Positions 62,019-64,000 of a stretch of 64,000 nt of DNA are shown here, piece by piece. Location: NCBI GenBank assembly GCA_016719895.1, contig JADJYG010000006.1, positions 62,001-126,000 on the forward strand, read 5' to 3'. Position 1 is the stretch's first letter. Each line of letters begins with the position of its first letter. This DNA is from Saprospirales bacterium. Lineage in GTDB: Bacteria; Bacteroidota; Bacteroidia; Chitinophagales; Saprospiraceae. Below the pieces are notes generated by a model, which ran no database searches, was not told the origin of the DNA, and saw only the letters and a list, made by a program, of their open reading frames with translations. The translations under genes were made by a program, and so were the position numbers.

Positions 62019-64000
<1,982 letters not shown>

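Overview
The window reads as a chromosomal segment of a Bacteroidota bacterium, most probably of the Saprospiria (Saprospiraceae, Lewinella or Haliscomenobacter-like). This placement is inferred from several features. Extracellular proteins end in type IX secretion (T9SS) sorting domains of both type A and type B. TAnnTTTG promoter boxes take the place of sigma-70 boxes, and Shine-Dalgarno sequences are weak or absent. The order holB-ricT, the archaeal/eukaryotic-type ProS, and TPR-CHAT proteins beside ECF-type sigma/anti-sigma genes fit the same group. No phage, IS element or CRISPR array was seen.

Layout. 0-14.4 kb: a truncated secreted protein, a T9SS-exported M4 metalloprotease, a 6-pyruvoyl-tetrahydropterin synthase/QueD homologue, a C-terminal scrap of a glutathione peroxidase abutting holB, ricT, dihydrolipoyl dehydrogenase, proS, a low-complexity secreted protein, a FadL-like outer-membrane protein and rfbC. 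14.4-29.2 kb: two giant tandem M43 metalloprotease/PKD/beta-propeller proteins with type B sorting domains, then a T9SS M28 aminopeptidase. The downstream M43 copy is intact. The upstream copy is frame-broken and carries a seven-copy 153-bp repeat. 29.2-29.7 kb: a 58-bp tandem satellite. 29.7-37.7 kb: a leftward cluster of a sigma factor fused to a membrane anti-sigma-like domain, a papain-like peptidase, a TPR-CHAT protease, a small membrane protein and a YbjN-like protein, with hldD upstream. 37.8-43 kb: two T9SS cargo genes carrying several single-base frame breaks. 43-48.1 kb: lpxH, then a second CHAT locus with a divergent sigma/anti-sigma pair. 48.1-50.5 kb: an alpha/beta hydrolase, an OmpR-type regulator and an O-methyltransferase. 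50.6-64 kb: the conserved tRNA(Thr-Tyr-Gly-Thr)-tuf-tRNA(Trp)-secE-nusG-rplKAJL-rpoB-rpoC block, with a GT-C type membrane glycosyltransferase gene lying between rpoB and rpoC.

How the parts fit. The right end is the core transcription/translation operon set. The left and middle hold mostly exported degradative enzymes and envelope genes (lpxH, hldD, rfbC). The two sigma/anti-sigma plus CHAT loci look like parallel copies of one regulatory-proteolytic module and are the best candidate for an under-described system. Four genes show frame breaks, most of them at short homopolymers. Whether these are real pseudogenes or sequence errors cannot be decided from the sequence alone.
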